From a virus: a stretch of 39,041 nucleotides of DNA. The stretch lies in IMG/VR virus record IMGVR_UViG_3300036444_000044, positions 1 through 39,041 of that record; one strand, given 5' to 3'. Positions 1 to 6,924 of the stretch are shown in pieces (position 1 is the first letter of the stretch; each line of letters opens with the position of its first letter). Below the pieces are notes generated by a model. The model was not told the DNA's origin. It ran no database searches and worked only from the letters and a program-made list of their open reading frames with translations. A program made the translations under genes and the position numbers.

Positions 1-1182
1 ATGGATCAAGTTCGAAATCCTTTTGCGCCTGGGGCCGGGAATCGACCGCCCGAACTGGCGGGGCGTGAGGCGATCCTCCAAGATGCCTCCGTTGCAATCC
101 AGCGGGCGTTGATTGGAAGGGCGAGTAGATCGCAAATGCTGCTGGGCCTTCGAGGCGTTGGCAAGACGGTCCTGCTTAACAAGATTCAGGAGGTTGCCGA
201 GGGGCACGGCCACATCACTTCGTTCATCGAGGCCCCAGAAGGAAAGCCACTATCTGACTTGCTTTACCCCAGAGCTTTTCAAGCACTAAGAAAACTCTCC
301 CTGATCGATTCAGCCAAAGCAAGCGCCCTGTCCGGGTTACGCGCTCTTCGGTCATTTGCCTCTGCCTTCCATGTGAAGATCGGGGATATGGAAATATCGG
401 TTGACGCTGAAGCTGGCGCCTCAGATAGCGGTGATCTCGAAACTGATCTGCCGGACCTGTTTGTGCGAATTGGTGAGGCGGCAAAAGCGGCTGGCAAGGC
501 CTGGACCCTGTTGATCGATGAGGTGCAGTATCTCAAGAGTGAAGATTTGGCAGCGTTGATTGTGGCGATTCACAAGATCAATCAGAAGAATCTCCCAATG
601 TTGTTCTTCGGGGCGGGGTTGCCCCAGGTTGCAGCACTCTCTGGTGATGCTAAATCCTATGCTGAACGGCTTTTCCACTACCCACACGTAGGCGCGCTTG
701 ATGATGATGCTGCACGGTCTGCGATTCGTCAACCAATTGAAGACGAAGGCGAGTCAATCACAGACCAGGCTCTCGCGGAAATCATCGCGAAGACCCGCGG
801 CTATCCCTATTTCCTCCAAGAATGGGGGTATCAATGCTGGAACTTGGCGGAAACTAGCCCAATTGACAACGAGATAGCCGAACGCTCCGCAATGACGGCC
901 ACCAAGCGCTTGGATGACGGATTTTTTAAAGTTCGCTTTGATCGCCTAACCCCTAAAGAACGCGAATACGTGATTGCGATGGCTGAACTCGGGCCTGGGC
1001 CATACAGATCCGCCGAAGTCGCTGAGAAATTAGGTGAGAGCCATCGGAGCTTGGGCCCGCGACGCTCTCAGATCATCAGCAAAGGAATGATCTTTAGCCC
1101 TTCCCACGGCGATATTGCATTTACCGTGCCGATGTTCAACGAATATCTCATGCGGAACTTCGCCGACAAAAAGGCAGAGTAA
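1..1182 (+). CDS. Orc1/Cdc6-like AAA ATPase
   Basis: A 393-aa P-loop ATPase of the Orc1/Cdc6-like AAA type that databases usually call 'ATP-binding protein'. A Walker A motif (GLRGVGKT, about residues 48-55) and a Walker B motif with the sensor-like sequence LLIDEVQYL (about residues 169-177) are visible. The C-terminal third reads like a winged-helix segment (LTPKEREYVIAMAELG onward). No nuclease or transmembrane part is seen. The ATG is base 1 of the window, so a longer N-terminus upstream cannot be excluded. An intrinsic terminator follows. Proteins of this kind are common on genomic islands but their substrate is generally unknown. It may belong to the island next to the prophage rather than to the phage itself. 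Confidence 0.8.
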   Translation: MDQVRNPFAPGAGNRPPELAGREAILQDASVAIQRALIGRASRSQMLLGLRGVGKTVLLNKIQEVAEGHGHITSFIEAPEGKPLSDLLYPRAFQALRKLSLIDSAKASALSGLRALRSFASAFHVKIGDMEISVDAEAGASDSGDLETDLPDLFVRIGEAAKAAGKAWTLLIDEVQYLKSEDLAALIVAIHKINQKNLPMLFFGAGLPQVAALSGDAKSYAERLFHYPHVGALDDDAARSAIRQPIEDEGESITDQALAEIIAKTRGYPYFLQEWGYQCWNLAETSPIDNEIAERSAMTATKRLDDGFFKVRFDRLTPKEREYVIAMAELGPGPYRSAEVAEKLGESHRSLGPRRSQIISKGMIFSPSHGDIAFTVPMFNEYLMRNFADKKAE

Positions 1183-1254
1183 AGCCCATCAAATATCCGC
1201 CTTGCCCAGATCTGACCTTGCTCCTGCCCTCGCTATCGTCGTAGCCTCGTAACG

Positions 1255-1278
1255 AAGCCGCCCTTGAGGCGGCTTTTT
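1255..1278 (+). terminator. Intrinsic terminator after the AAA ATPase
   Basis: An 8-bp perfect stem AAGCCGCC / GGCGGCTT (1255-1262 and 1268-1275) with a 5-base loop is followed by T residues to 1278. It stands about 70 bases after the ATPase stop and directly at the 3' end of the convergent minus-strand gene, so it should insulate the two. Confidence 0.8.
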
Positions 1279-1592
1279 CATGGGCGCTTGGCGAGCCCAG
1301 CTCTGTAGAGAGTGCCGCCGATGCCGCACAGGATCGCCCAGTCGTCCTCCGAGAGCTGGTCCTGCATCACGTCCATCCAGGCTGCAAGGTTGGCAATCGC
1401 CTCATCGAGCCCCGCTCGGCTCTTCCGTGCGTCAAGGATCTCAGCTTGAGTCTGGAACAGGGCGATGATGGGGTGGATCATGCGCGCACTGTGCCCCCGA
1501 GGGCGTTGTTCGGCAACAATCTTTGAGCGGAATGCGAGAAGACGCCGCAACTGGCCCGCCTCAGCTCGGAGGCTATGCCTATATCCCTGCAC
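1278..1592 (-). CDS. Small hypothetical protein
   Basis: Up to 104 aa, helical and acidic in the C-terminal half (AIANLAAWMDVMQDQLSEDDWAILCGIGGTLYRAGLA). I do not recognise a family. The first 37 residues are Arg-rich and look less protein-like, and an internal ATG at 1481 gives a 67-aa protein that is the more credible form; neither start has a strong ribosome binding site. It converges on the ATPase terminator. Bases 1593-1784 upstream of it hold nothing I can identify. Confidence 0.5.
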   Translation of the reverse strand: MQGYRHSLRAEAGQLRRLLAFRSKIVAEQRPRGHSARMIHPIIALFQTQAEILDARKSRAGLDEAIANLAAWMDVMQDQLSEDDWAILCGIGGTLYRAGLAKRP

Positions 1593-1784
1593 CGCTGCTC
1601 CGTCCCGATTTCAAGTAAGCCGACCCTACGTCAGTCCAACCGCGCTATCGGATTTGGCTTGCAAAGCCGGCCGTAGGAAAAGCGCTGGCAGTCGAAGCCG
1701 CCTTTTTGGGATTGCAGTCTCAGTCGGCGCCAGCGATGTTCCGGGAGATGCTCCGGCGCCGTGCCGGGCACAACAGGAGATCTC

Positions 1785-1964
1785 ATGGCAGACGACCCCA
1801 AGAAAACCGGCCTCGACCGCAAGCTCATCTCCCTCAATGAACCGCACGAAGTGCGCTCTTGGACCGAGTCCCTCGGCTGCAGCGAGACGCAATTGCGCGA
1901 TGCCGTCAAGGCAGTTGGCAATTCAGCCGAGGAAGTGCGGCAGTACTTGGTTGGGGACCGGTGA
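1785..1964 (+). CDS. DUF3606 family protein
   Basis: A 59-aa protein matching the DUF3606 pattern as I know it: a D-x-K-x-T-G-x-D-R start, then I-S-L-N-E-x-x-E-V-R-S-W-T, and a C-terminal half with L-R-D-A-V-K-A-V-G-N-S-A-x-x-V-R-x-Y-L. Family members are widespread in Proteobacteria and have no assigned function; the C-terminal part resembles a small helical DNA-binding fold. The start at 1785 is preceded by AGGAG at a good distance; an upstream in-frame ATG at 1761 is rejected for lack of one. Its stop overlaps the ATG of the next gene, so the two are probably translated together. Confidence 0.8.
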   Translation: MADDPKKTGLDRKLISLNEPHEVRSWTESLGCSETQLRDAVKAVGNSAEEVRQYLVGDR

Positions 1965-2227
1965 TGCCGTCCATCCGCCGAATCTCCGTTCACGTTGACG
2001 AGCCGGACCCGGGACACTTTTACTGGGTGCTGATGGAGGAAGGCGACGACGCTTCGCAATGGCGAGAGCTGGAGGCGGCCGACACGCCTTGCGAGATGTG
2101 GATCGACGCCTTGACGGCGGGCACCAGTGCGCTGATCGGCTACGCCGCCGACGAACGAATCGGGCCACGCTCTTCCGGGGAAGACGAGGACGGCTCGCCG
2201 GTCGCGGACAGGCAGTTTCTGTCCTGA
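1964..2227 (+). CDS. Hypothetical protein coupled to the DUF3606 gene
   Basis: An 87-aa protein that starts inside the stop of the DUF3606 gene (TG-ATG overlap). The first half is a clear beta/alpha pattern (ISVHVDEPDPGHFYWVLMEEG, then a Trp-rich stretch). The tail is acidic and disordered. I recognise no family. The codon pattern and the overlap argue that it is a real gene. It converges on the SRAP gene, leaving about 22 bases between the stops. Confidence 0.65.
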   Translation: MPSIRRISVHVDEPDPGHFYWVLMEEGDDASQWRELEAADTPCEMWIDALTAGTSALIGYAADERIGPRSSGEDEDGSPVADRQFLS

Positions 2228-2249
2228 GCGACGCAGCTGGAGGGGGCGG

Positions 2250-2996
2250 CTACAGAAGGCCCGGCTGGACCGGCAGCTGCGGGGGCTCTTTCGCTTTCAG
2301 CACCTTGGGCGGCAGCGGCTCCGGCGTCATCGTGAGCATCTCGGCCGGGTACTCGCGCATGAACTCGAAGGCGTCCTGCGGAGAAGCGTCGAGCCAGGCC
2401 TCGTACTGCGCCGGCGGCAGGAGGACGACCATACGCTTGTCCTGCATGTGCGGCGGGCGTTTCGGGTCGGGCCGATGCATGTGCATGAACAGCGGATGCG
2501 TGTCGGCGTTGATTGTCAGCATGGTGAAGCTGAGCTCCCACGCTCCACTTGCTGGGTTCTTCCAGGGTGACCACAGGCCGGCCACGCCGAGCGCGTCATC
2601 GTTGGCCGCCGTGAACCTCGTCGGGATCGCCTTGCCTGTGCGCCAGTCCGGTTCGTAGATCGCCTCGCAGGGAATGATGCAGTGCCGCGGCTTCGCCCAT
2701 GCGTTCTTGAAGCTGGCGAGCTGATCGACGGTCTCGGTTCGGGCGTTGTAGGTCCGCAGGCCGTACTTCACCTCCTTCGCAAACCCGGGCAGCAGCCCGA
2801 AATGCCCGTCCACAAGTTCCAGGTTCGGCACGGCCTCGTCGCCTGAGTCGCGCTCCGGCGGCCGGCGGATGAACGGCGCCATCTGCGTCGGGTAGATATG
2901 CAAGCCTCCAGGCGGTGGCTGCCACTCCGGGGGCAACTTGATACCCATCTTTTCCAGCTTTCGGCGGCGTGTTTCAGCTTGGTAGTGGGAGCACAT
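2250..2996 (-). CDS. yedK: SRAP/YedK-type abasic-site processing protein
   Basis: A 248-aa SOS-response-associated peptidase (SRAP, HMCES/YedK family). These proteins bind abasic sites in single-stranded DNA and form a covalent thiazolidine link through the Cys that becomes N-terminal after Met removal; the sequence begins Met-Cys2. The other conserved elements are present: YNARTET (Asn84), CEAIYEP (Glu115) and a His-rich segment before the last conserved strand (His172-His183, followed by KRMVVLLP). The C-terminal tail is Pro-rich. A perfect LexA box lies about 58 bases upstream and would put the gene under SOS control. YedK homologues are frequent prophage cargo. The family call is firm; its role for the phage is inferred. 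Confidence 0.92.
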   Translation of the reverse strand: MCSHYQAETRRRKLEKMGIKLPPEWQPPPGGLHIYPTQMAPFIRRPPERDSGDEAVPNLELVDGHFGLLPGFAKEVKYGLRTYNARTETVDQLASFKNAWAKPRHCIIPCEAIYEPDWRTGKAIPTRFTAANDDALGVAGLWSPWKNPASGAWELSFTMLTINADTHPLFMHMHRPDPKRPPHMQDKRMVVLLPPAQYEAWLDASPQDAFEFMREYPAEMLTMTPEPLPPKVLKAKEPPQLPVQPGLL

Positions 2997-3053
2997 CGCC
3001 CCATTTTTGCCCGCGCGAGTGGCCGTTGTCCACGTTCGATGTACGCCAAACTA

Positions 3054-3069
3054 CTGTATATTCATACAG
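3054..3069. promoter_or_regulatory. LexA (SOS) box between divergent genes
   Basis: CTGTATATTCATACAG is a textbook CTGT-N8-ACAG LexA operator with an all-AT core except one C. It overlaps TATATT (3057-3062), a plausible -10 for the plus-strand genes beginning at 3113, and on the other strand it overlaps TATACA, a possible -10 for the SRAP gene. One operator may therefore repress both directions. LexA binding is inferred from the motif. Confidence 0.85.
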
Positions 3070-3112
3070 CATTCAGGAGTTGCACCGTGTTGGAAATCTA
3101 CCGGAGAGGGCC

Positions 3113-3400
3113 ATGAGCAAGGTGAAGGCGGCACGCCAGGAATGGGAAGAGCAGTACGCCGCGGCGCTGCTCAAGTTCGAGCCGCGGTTGGCGCTCGACG
3201 ACGCGCTCGAGGAGGCGTGGCAGCGCTACGAAAGCAGCGGCCACGAGAACCCGATCGCGGTAGCGCGGCGCGCTGCGCACGTGGACGACGAGCGGACAGA
3301 AGAGATGATCCTCGGCGTGAACACGCCCGCCTGGATGACCCCGGGGGCCGAGGTGCCGCCGGGCTGGAGGTTCGACGGTGGCCGCTGGCGCAACGATTGA
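3113..3400 (+). CDS. Hypothetical protein, first gene of an SOS-box operon
   Basis: A 95-aa protein, helical in the N-terminal two-thirds (QEWEEQYAAALLKFEPRLALDDALEEAWQRYESSG) and ending in a Trp/Gly-rich segment (PPGWRFDGGRWRND). I do not recognise a family. The start at ATG 3113 follows GAGAGGG; longer in-frame starts would run through the LexA box and are rejected. It overlaps the next gene by 23 bases and starts a three-gene plus-strand operon predicted to respond to SOS. Confidence 0.7.
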   Translation: MSKVKAARQEWEEQYAAALLKFEPRLALDDALEEAWQRYESSGHENPIAVARRAAHVDDERTEEMILGVNTPAWMTPGAEVPPGWRFDGGRWRND

Positions 3401-3623
3401 CGACGAGCTGCTCGAGATGGCGCGCAGGGTCGGCGAGCTCGGCCCCAACGAGCCGATGCGCCCGTCGCTGCGTGATTTCGCTGATCACGTCGCCGGCCGA
3501 TGCGCGCGCATCGGCAATCTCTACGGTGACTGGGACCGAAATGCCGGCGATCACATCCGGGCGGTCATGCATGAGGTGCCTGGCCTGCTCCCCAAGAACG
3601 CGGGCGGTGATCCATGCGAGTAA
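3378..3623 (+). CDS. Hypothetical protein, NAG(D/E)HIRA family member 1
   Basis: An 81-aa protein starting at GTG 3378, with GGAGG directly upstream inside the previous gene. Its C-terminal half (GNLYGDWDRNAGDHIRAVMHE) is clearly related to the end of the protein at 6159-6386 (GDRYTNAHGGNAGEHIRARYGE), and the segment EPMRPSLRDFADHVAGRCA matches EPMDPALLQYGFRVAELCA there. No known domain comes to mind. It overlaps its neighbours on both sides (23 and 10 bases), which suggests coupled translation. Confidence 0.7.
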   Translation: MAAGATIDDELLEMARRVGELGPNEPMRPSLRDFADHVAGRCARIGNLYGDWDRNAGDHIRAVMHEVPGLLPKNAGGDPCE

Positions 3624-3955
3624 TGATGCGGCGACGCTATCGTGCAGGGTTGCAGCTGACAAACCGCGACTTCGGCGACCAGTCGTGGGCTTGTGGGATG
3701 CTCACCTTGGAGAACCGCGAGGGCCGTCCGCGGCTCGGGCTGTGGCCGGCGCGCCCAGACGCCAACGTCCGTCCGCTTGGCATCCTCTGGCGACCCGAAA
3801 TCGTTGCCTGCGCGATGGACACGATCAGCTTCGCAGGGGCTGAGCACGTAGGGGATCTGTGGTTCTATCAGGTCTGGTACTGCCAGACCTACTCCCTGCC
3901 TGAGGACCTCTCGCACGAGCTCATGCGCCGGAGCCTTGATCGCAATCCGGGTTAG
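3614..3955 (+). CDS. Hypothetical protein
   Basis: A 113-aa protein rich in Trp, Tyr and Arg with alternating beta strands (WACGMLTLE, RLGLWPA, DLWFYQVWYCQTY). ATGs at 3614, 3623 and 3626 are possible starts; 3614 overlaps the end of the upstream gene by 10 bases. It is the third gene of the operon behind the LexA box. I recognise no family and no membrane segment. Confidence 0.6.
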   Translation: MRVMMRRRYRAGLQLTNRDFGDQSWACGMLTLENREGRPRLGLWPARPDANVRPLGILWRPEIVACAMDTISFAGAEHVGDLWFYQVWYCQTYSLPEDLSHELMRRSLDRNPG

Positions 3956-4119
3956 GACGCCGTGGCTTCTATGGCGAAGCCGACAGCAACGGCACCAGCG
4001 ACTGCGGCAGCCACCAATAGAAAGACGATGTCACGGCGCTCGCAACGGGCTGAATGAGATTGCTTCGCTCCAACAAGGAGTGACAACGACCACGCTCCAA
4101 AGCAGAGTGCATCAATCAC
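3952..4119 (-). CDS. Possible small two-helix membrane protein
   Basis: A 55-aa reading frame beginning at GTG 4119, with GGAAG eight bases upstream. Two hydrophobic stretches (ALCFGAWSLSLLVGA, and IVFLLVAAAVAGAVAVGFAI near the C-terminus) are separated by a charged segment (RCERRD). It ends tail-to-tail with the plus-strand gene at 3614, the two stops overlapping. It is below the length at which ORF calls are reliable; the second helix and the ribosome binding site are the only support. Bases 4120-4368 beyond it contain no convincing gene. Confidence 0.4.
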   Translation of the reverse strand: MIDALCFGAWSLSLLVGAKQSHSARCERRDIVFLLVAAAVAGAVAVGFAIEATAS

Positions 4120-4368
4120 GGCTTTGGCTTCCAGTCGAAAAGGCTGGGACGGTTGAATGCAGAGAGATCATTAAGCGACAGAAGAAGAAAGGGATGTACC
4201 GATAGCGCGGCTGAAGGATTGTCATGCAGAAGGCGGCCATGCTCGGCAATCCCGGATCGTTGCTGGGTCTTAATGAGGTCGAGCGGTACTTGCAAGATGG
4301 TAGGTGCACGCGCGTCCTATTAGATTTCATAGTTGCGCGCCTCTGGTGGCGCCGCATACTGCACACCC

Positions 4369-4908
4369 ATGGCCAAGCCTCCCCGCCCCCGCGTCTATCT
4401 CGCCGGCCCGGACGTTTTCCGGATCGATTGTGCTGAGCACATGCGCAAGCTGGTGCTGGCCTGCGAAGCGGCGGGCCTCGAGGCGTTGCCGCCGTCCGAT
4501 GGCATGCCGCCAATCACTGCCCTCGGCAAGGAAGCCGAGTACATCTTCGAGACGAACATGGCGAGGCTGCGGCAGGCAGACGGCGTCATCGCGAACCTCG
4601 AGCCTTTCCGAGGCACTGAACCGGACTCGGGAACCGTGTTTGAAGTGGGCGCGGCGGTCGCGATGGGGTTGCCCGTGGTGGCCTACGGTGTCAGCGGTGC
4701 CTACGCGGCACGCGTGAAGCGACTCATGAAGGTGGTCCGCGCCAACGGAGTGTTGCGAGACCCAAAGAACTATGTGGTCGAGGATTTCGATCTTCCGTTA
4801 AACCTGATGCTTGCGTGCTCAGTGGGGATCGAGGACACCGCGGAGGATGCGCTGGCAGCGCTTGCCGAGTGGTTCGCCGATCTCGGACCGGCCCCCGTCA
4901 TTCACTGA
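4369..4908 (+). CDS. Nucleoside 2-deoxyribosyltransferase
   Basis: A 179-aa cytoplasmic enzyme of the nucleoside 2-deoxyribosyltransferase family, which exchanges the base on a deoxynucleoside through a covalent deoxyribosyl-enzyme intermediate. The family landmarks are visible: YLAGPDVF at residues 10-17, an R-G-x-x-x-D-S-G-T-x-F-E-V-G motif at 81-94 with Glu92 as the expected nucleophile, then an A-x-G-x-P-V-V-A-Y strand, and an Asn in LPLNLMLA near residue 146. The start at ATG 4369 is chosen because the conserved first strand follows within ten residues; there is no clear ribosome binding site. In a phage context it would feed base salvage or exchange, but it could equally be a host gene of the flanking island. 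Confidence 0.85.
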   Translation: MAKPPRPRVYLAGPDVFRIDCAEHMRKLVLACEAAGLEALPPSDGMPPITALGKEAEYIFETNMARLRQADGVIANLEPFRGTEPDSGTVFEVGAAVAMGLPVVAYGVSGAYAARVKRLMKVVRANGVLRDPKNYVVEDFDLPLNLMLACSVGIEDTAEDALAALAEWFADLGPAPVIH

Positions 4909-5012
4909 GGCCGCCTGGGCTTTGCACGTTCTTGAAGATCGTGGCGTATCCAGCGAGTTCGCTGCCTGTTCCTCGGAGACCGGCGCTCTTGTGATTCAGG
5001 CGAAGGGCCTGG

Positions 5013-5237
5013 TCATTCCCGCTTTCGCGCGAGTTCAACCCTCCCCAGCGGGGTGATCCTCTCAACGATCGCGAATTCCGGCGTAGCGTCCGGCTGACTC
5101 CGGCTGGACGGTTTGGAAATGGAAGCGGCGACCATTCCTGCTGCAAGCAAAACAGCCACGCAGTCGATCTCCTTGGCGTCTTCGACGCGCAGGGGAAATT
5201 CTGTGTGCTGGATTTTGCGGAGGTAGTCGAGCGGCAT
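5013..5237 (-). CDS. Small conserved hypothetical protein
   Basis: A 74-aa protein (N-terminus MPLDYLRKIQHTEFPLRV, a hydrophobic VAVLLAAGMVAASI segment, C-terminus ITPLGRVELARKRE). I recall closely similar small proteins of unknown function in Burkholderiales genomes and mobile elements, which supports both the gene and the host assignment. The C-terminal ITPLGR-x-E-L segment resembles the wing of a winged-helix protein, but that is only a resemblance. It lies downstream of the gene at 5307 on the same strand. Confidence 0.65.
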   Translation of the reverse strand: MPLDYLRKIQHTEFPLRVEDAKEIDCVAVLLAAGMVAASISKPSSRSQPDATPEFAIVERITPLGRVELARKRE

Positions 5238-5306
5238 TCGGAATAGAAGAGCGGCGGCACCTGCACACGAGGAGTGCTCTACTATGCCACGGCCGGTTGC
5301 TTCGGA

Positions 5307-5519
5307 TCACCACCCCCTCGCGGAGTACTCCGCGATCCACTGCTCGGCGTGGAGCTTAGCCTCGGCGCGGGCGGCCTCCGCGCTCGCCGATGAGCGGGTG
5401 ATCCTGCACATTAGCTGGCCGGACAAGGTGATGGTGGCCACATAGGCTCCGTCACCTCGCTCGGCCACCTCTATGCTCCATCCTTGTTTCGGAGTTTGAG
5501 TGGGGGGCGATCTGCTCAT
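5307..5519 (-). CDS. Small conserved hypothetical protein
   Basis: A 70-aa protein with a compact beta-beta-alpha pattern: WSIEVAERGDGAYVATITLSGQLMCRIT, then an Ala-rich amphipathic helix (AEAARAEAKLHAEQWIAEY). Similar small proteins of unknown function are, to my memory, found in Burkholderiales mobile DNA. It forms a minus-strand pair with the gene at 5013. GTGAGG stands just before the ATG. Confidence 0.65.
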   Translation of the reverse strand: MSRSPPTQTPKQGWSIEVAERGDGAYVATITLSGQLMCRITRSSASAEAARAEAKLHAEQWIAEYSARGW

Positions 5520-5649
5520 GGCCTCACTTTGGGCCGGCGGCGAAAGCCGGTGCTTTCCAGCTCGCCTAACCTTGTTGTCAGCCGAATTCGACGTGCCGTC
5601 CTACGATGCGCGGCCGCTCGAGCGCCGATCCGCGGGCTACGATCCGGGC

Positions 5650-5829
5650 ATGGTCTCCCTTCGTGCCCACCTTCTTCTCATTGGTCTTGTAGCCCTGCCT
5701 CCAACCGTCGCTGCCGATCCGCCTGGCTCGCGCCTGCGGTCAAAGCGGTCGCCATTCGGTTCAGAAAGTCAGGAAGTATTTGGCAGGAGACCGGTAAATC
5801 CAACCGAATGCGCCATCACCGCCCATTGA
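5650..5829 (+). CDS. Possible small secreted peptide; otherwise gene-free stretch
   Basis: This is the only candidate in the 400-base gap 5520-5923. A 59-aa frame starts with a signal-peptide-like segment (MVSLRAHLLLIGLVALPPTVAADPP), with an AxA-type processing site near residue 22, followed by a short basic, low-complexity tail. There is no good ribosome binding site. It may be a decayed or spurious frame; apart from it I see nothing in the gap. Confidence 0.3.
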   Translation: MVSLRAHLLLIGLVALPPTVAADPPGSRLRSKRSPFGSESQEVFGRRPVNPTECAITAH

Positions 5830-5923
5830 TTCTCAGTCCAGCTTCCGGCTACAGTGCGGCCCCTGCAGTCCGCACCCTCCTCGCGGCTCTGCAGATCATT
5901 CGAGGCGAAGTGGAAGGAGAGCC

Positions 5924-6118
5924 ATGAAGAAAGAAGATGATCGTGGGTTGCTACGACTTGAGCCTGATGTGCTTTCGGCCCTGGAGAAAATCGGACCCTA
6001 TTGGCAAGTCCAAGCCAACGAAGTCCTGAGGCAAGTATTCGTTTCGGATCTGCGAATGGATGAGTTCGAGTTGCCTGCCTTTGCGCGGCGAAATCCCCTG
6101 CGCGGTCAGCACCAGTGA
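5924..6118 (+). CDS. BrnA-antitoxin-like small protein without a toxin partner
   Basis: A 64-aa protein following AAGGAGAG. Residues 10-40 (LRLEPDVLSALEKIGPYWQVQANEVLRQVFVSD) resemble the C-terminal ribbon-helix-helix segment of BrnA-type antitoxins, in which D-x-D-V-L...G-x-x-Y-Q-x-x-I-N-x-V-L-R is typical. BrnA normally represses its own operon and binds the RNase toxin BrnT. No BrnT-like gene lies on either side: upstream is a 400-base gap and downstream another small unknown. It may be a stand-alone DNA-binding protein or a relic. The similarity is from memory of the motif and is moderate. Confidence 0.55.
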   Translation: MKKEDDRGLLRLEPDVLSALEKIGPYWQVQANEVLRQVFVSDLRMDEFELPAFARRNPLRGQHQ

Positions 6119-6158
6119 TCTGAGTGAGGCAAGGCCGTTTTCATCAGGAGACCAGCCC

Positions 6159-6386
6159 ATGACCGAAAACGCCGTCGATTGCGACGAGGAGAAGTGCGAT
6201 GCGCAAGCCGAGTTCGAGCGGATCGCCGTCGAAATCGGGCTGATGCAGGCCGGCGAGCCGATGGACCCGGCACTGCTGCAGTACGGGTTCCGAGTCGCAG
6301 AGTTGTGCGCCTCGGTCGGGGACCGGTACACCAACGCCCACGGGGGGAACGCGGGGGAGCACATCCGGGCCCGCTACGGGGAGTGA
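6159..6386 (+). CDS. Hypothetical protein, NAG(D/E)HIRA family member 2
   Basis: A 75-aa acidic protein with AGGAG upstream of ATG 6159. Its second half is homologous to the protein encoded at 3378-3623: both share EPM-x-P-x-L, a following helix with R/K-V-A-x-x-C-A, then G-(N/D)-x-Y and the terminal NAG-(D/E)-H-I-R-A. The N-terminal 25 residues differ. The function is unknown. It sits 26 bases upstream of the thermonuclease gene and is probably co-transcribed with it. Confidence 0.7.
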   Translation: MTENAVDCDEEKCDAQAEFERIAVEIGLMQAGEPMDPALLQYGFRVAELCASVGDRYTNAHGGNAGEHIRARYGE

Positions 6387-6412
6387 CGACCGCGGGCGGA
6401 TAGCATCGAGCG

Positions 6413-6916
6413 ATGGTTCGTTTCGCCCTTCTCGCCGCCGCCCTCGCTCTCCACCTCCCGCTGCTTGCCAATGACGAGCCGCCCACTCCCTGCCTCATCG
6501 TGGGAATCAGCGACGGCGACACGGTGGCGGCTCGCTGCGGCACCGCGGGCGAATACGAGCAGGTCAAGATCCGCATCGCGGCCATCGACGCACCGGAAAA
6601 ACGCCAGCCGTTCGGCGAACGCTCGAGGCAGTCTCTCGCCAAGCTATGCCACATGCAGAACGCCGCCGTATTCCCGCGCGAGCGGGACCGCTACGGTCGC
6701 ACGGTCGCCGACGTCGAGTGTCGCGGGCAGGATGTCGGAACGCACCAGGTAGCCAACGGCATGGCCTGGGTATATGAGCGCTACGCCAAGGTGGCAGACG
6801 CGCCGCTCTACAGGGCCCAGGATGCGGCTCGGCAGAGTCGGGCGGGACTATGGCGCGACGCTGAGCCCGTCGCGCCGTGGGAGTGGCGCAAGGAGCGCCG
6901 TCAACCAAGGCCATAG
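6413..6916 (+). CDS. Secreted thermonuclease (SNase-like)
   Basis: A 167-aa staphylococcal-nuclease-fold protein with an N-terminal signal peptide (about residues 1-19, ending ...LHLPLLANDE), so it should act in the periplasm or outside the cell, where the family degrades DNA and RNA with Ca2+. Conserved parts are IVGISDGDTV, the active-site loop KIRIAAIDAPEK (Arg, Asp and Glu in the expected places), ERDRYGRTVADV (second active-site Arg), GMAWVYERYA and the closing AGLW. It converges on the phage lysis genes with only eight bases between the stops. Such nucleases are common cargo of mobile elements in Burkholderiales. Confidence 0.88.
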   Translation: MVRFALLAAALALHLPLLANDEPPTPCLIVGISDGDTVAARCGTAGEYEQVKIRIAAIDAPEKRQPFGERSRQSLAKLCHMQNAAVFPRERDRYGRTVADVECRGQDVGTHQVANGMAWVYERYAKVADAPLYRAQDAARQSRAGLWRDAEPVAPWEWRKERRQPRP

Positions 6917-6924
6917 GCCGGGCC

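Noticed and set aside
4224-4436. 70-aa plus-strand frame before the deoxyribosyltransferase
   Set aside because: It has AAGGA before its ATG but overlaps the start of the deoxyribosyltransferase in another frame, and its second half is Arg/Pro-rich filler.
1-6916. The left 6.9 kb as a complete phage-defence island
   Set aside because: Apart from the AAA ATPase no defence-type effector is present, and the ATPase has no partner gene. The genes are better described as mixed accessory cargo.
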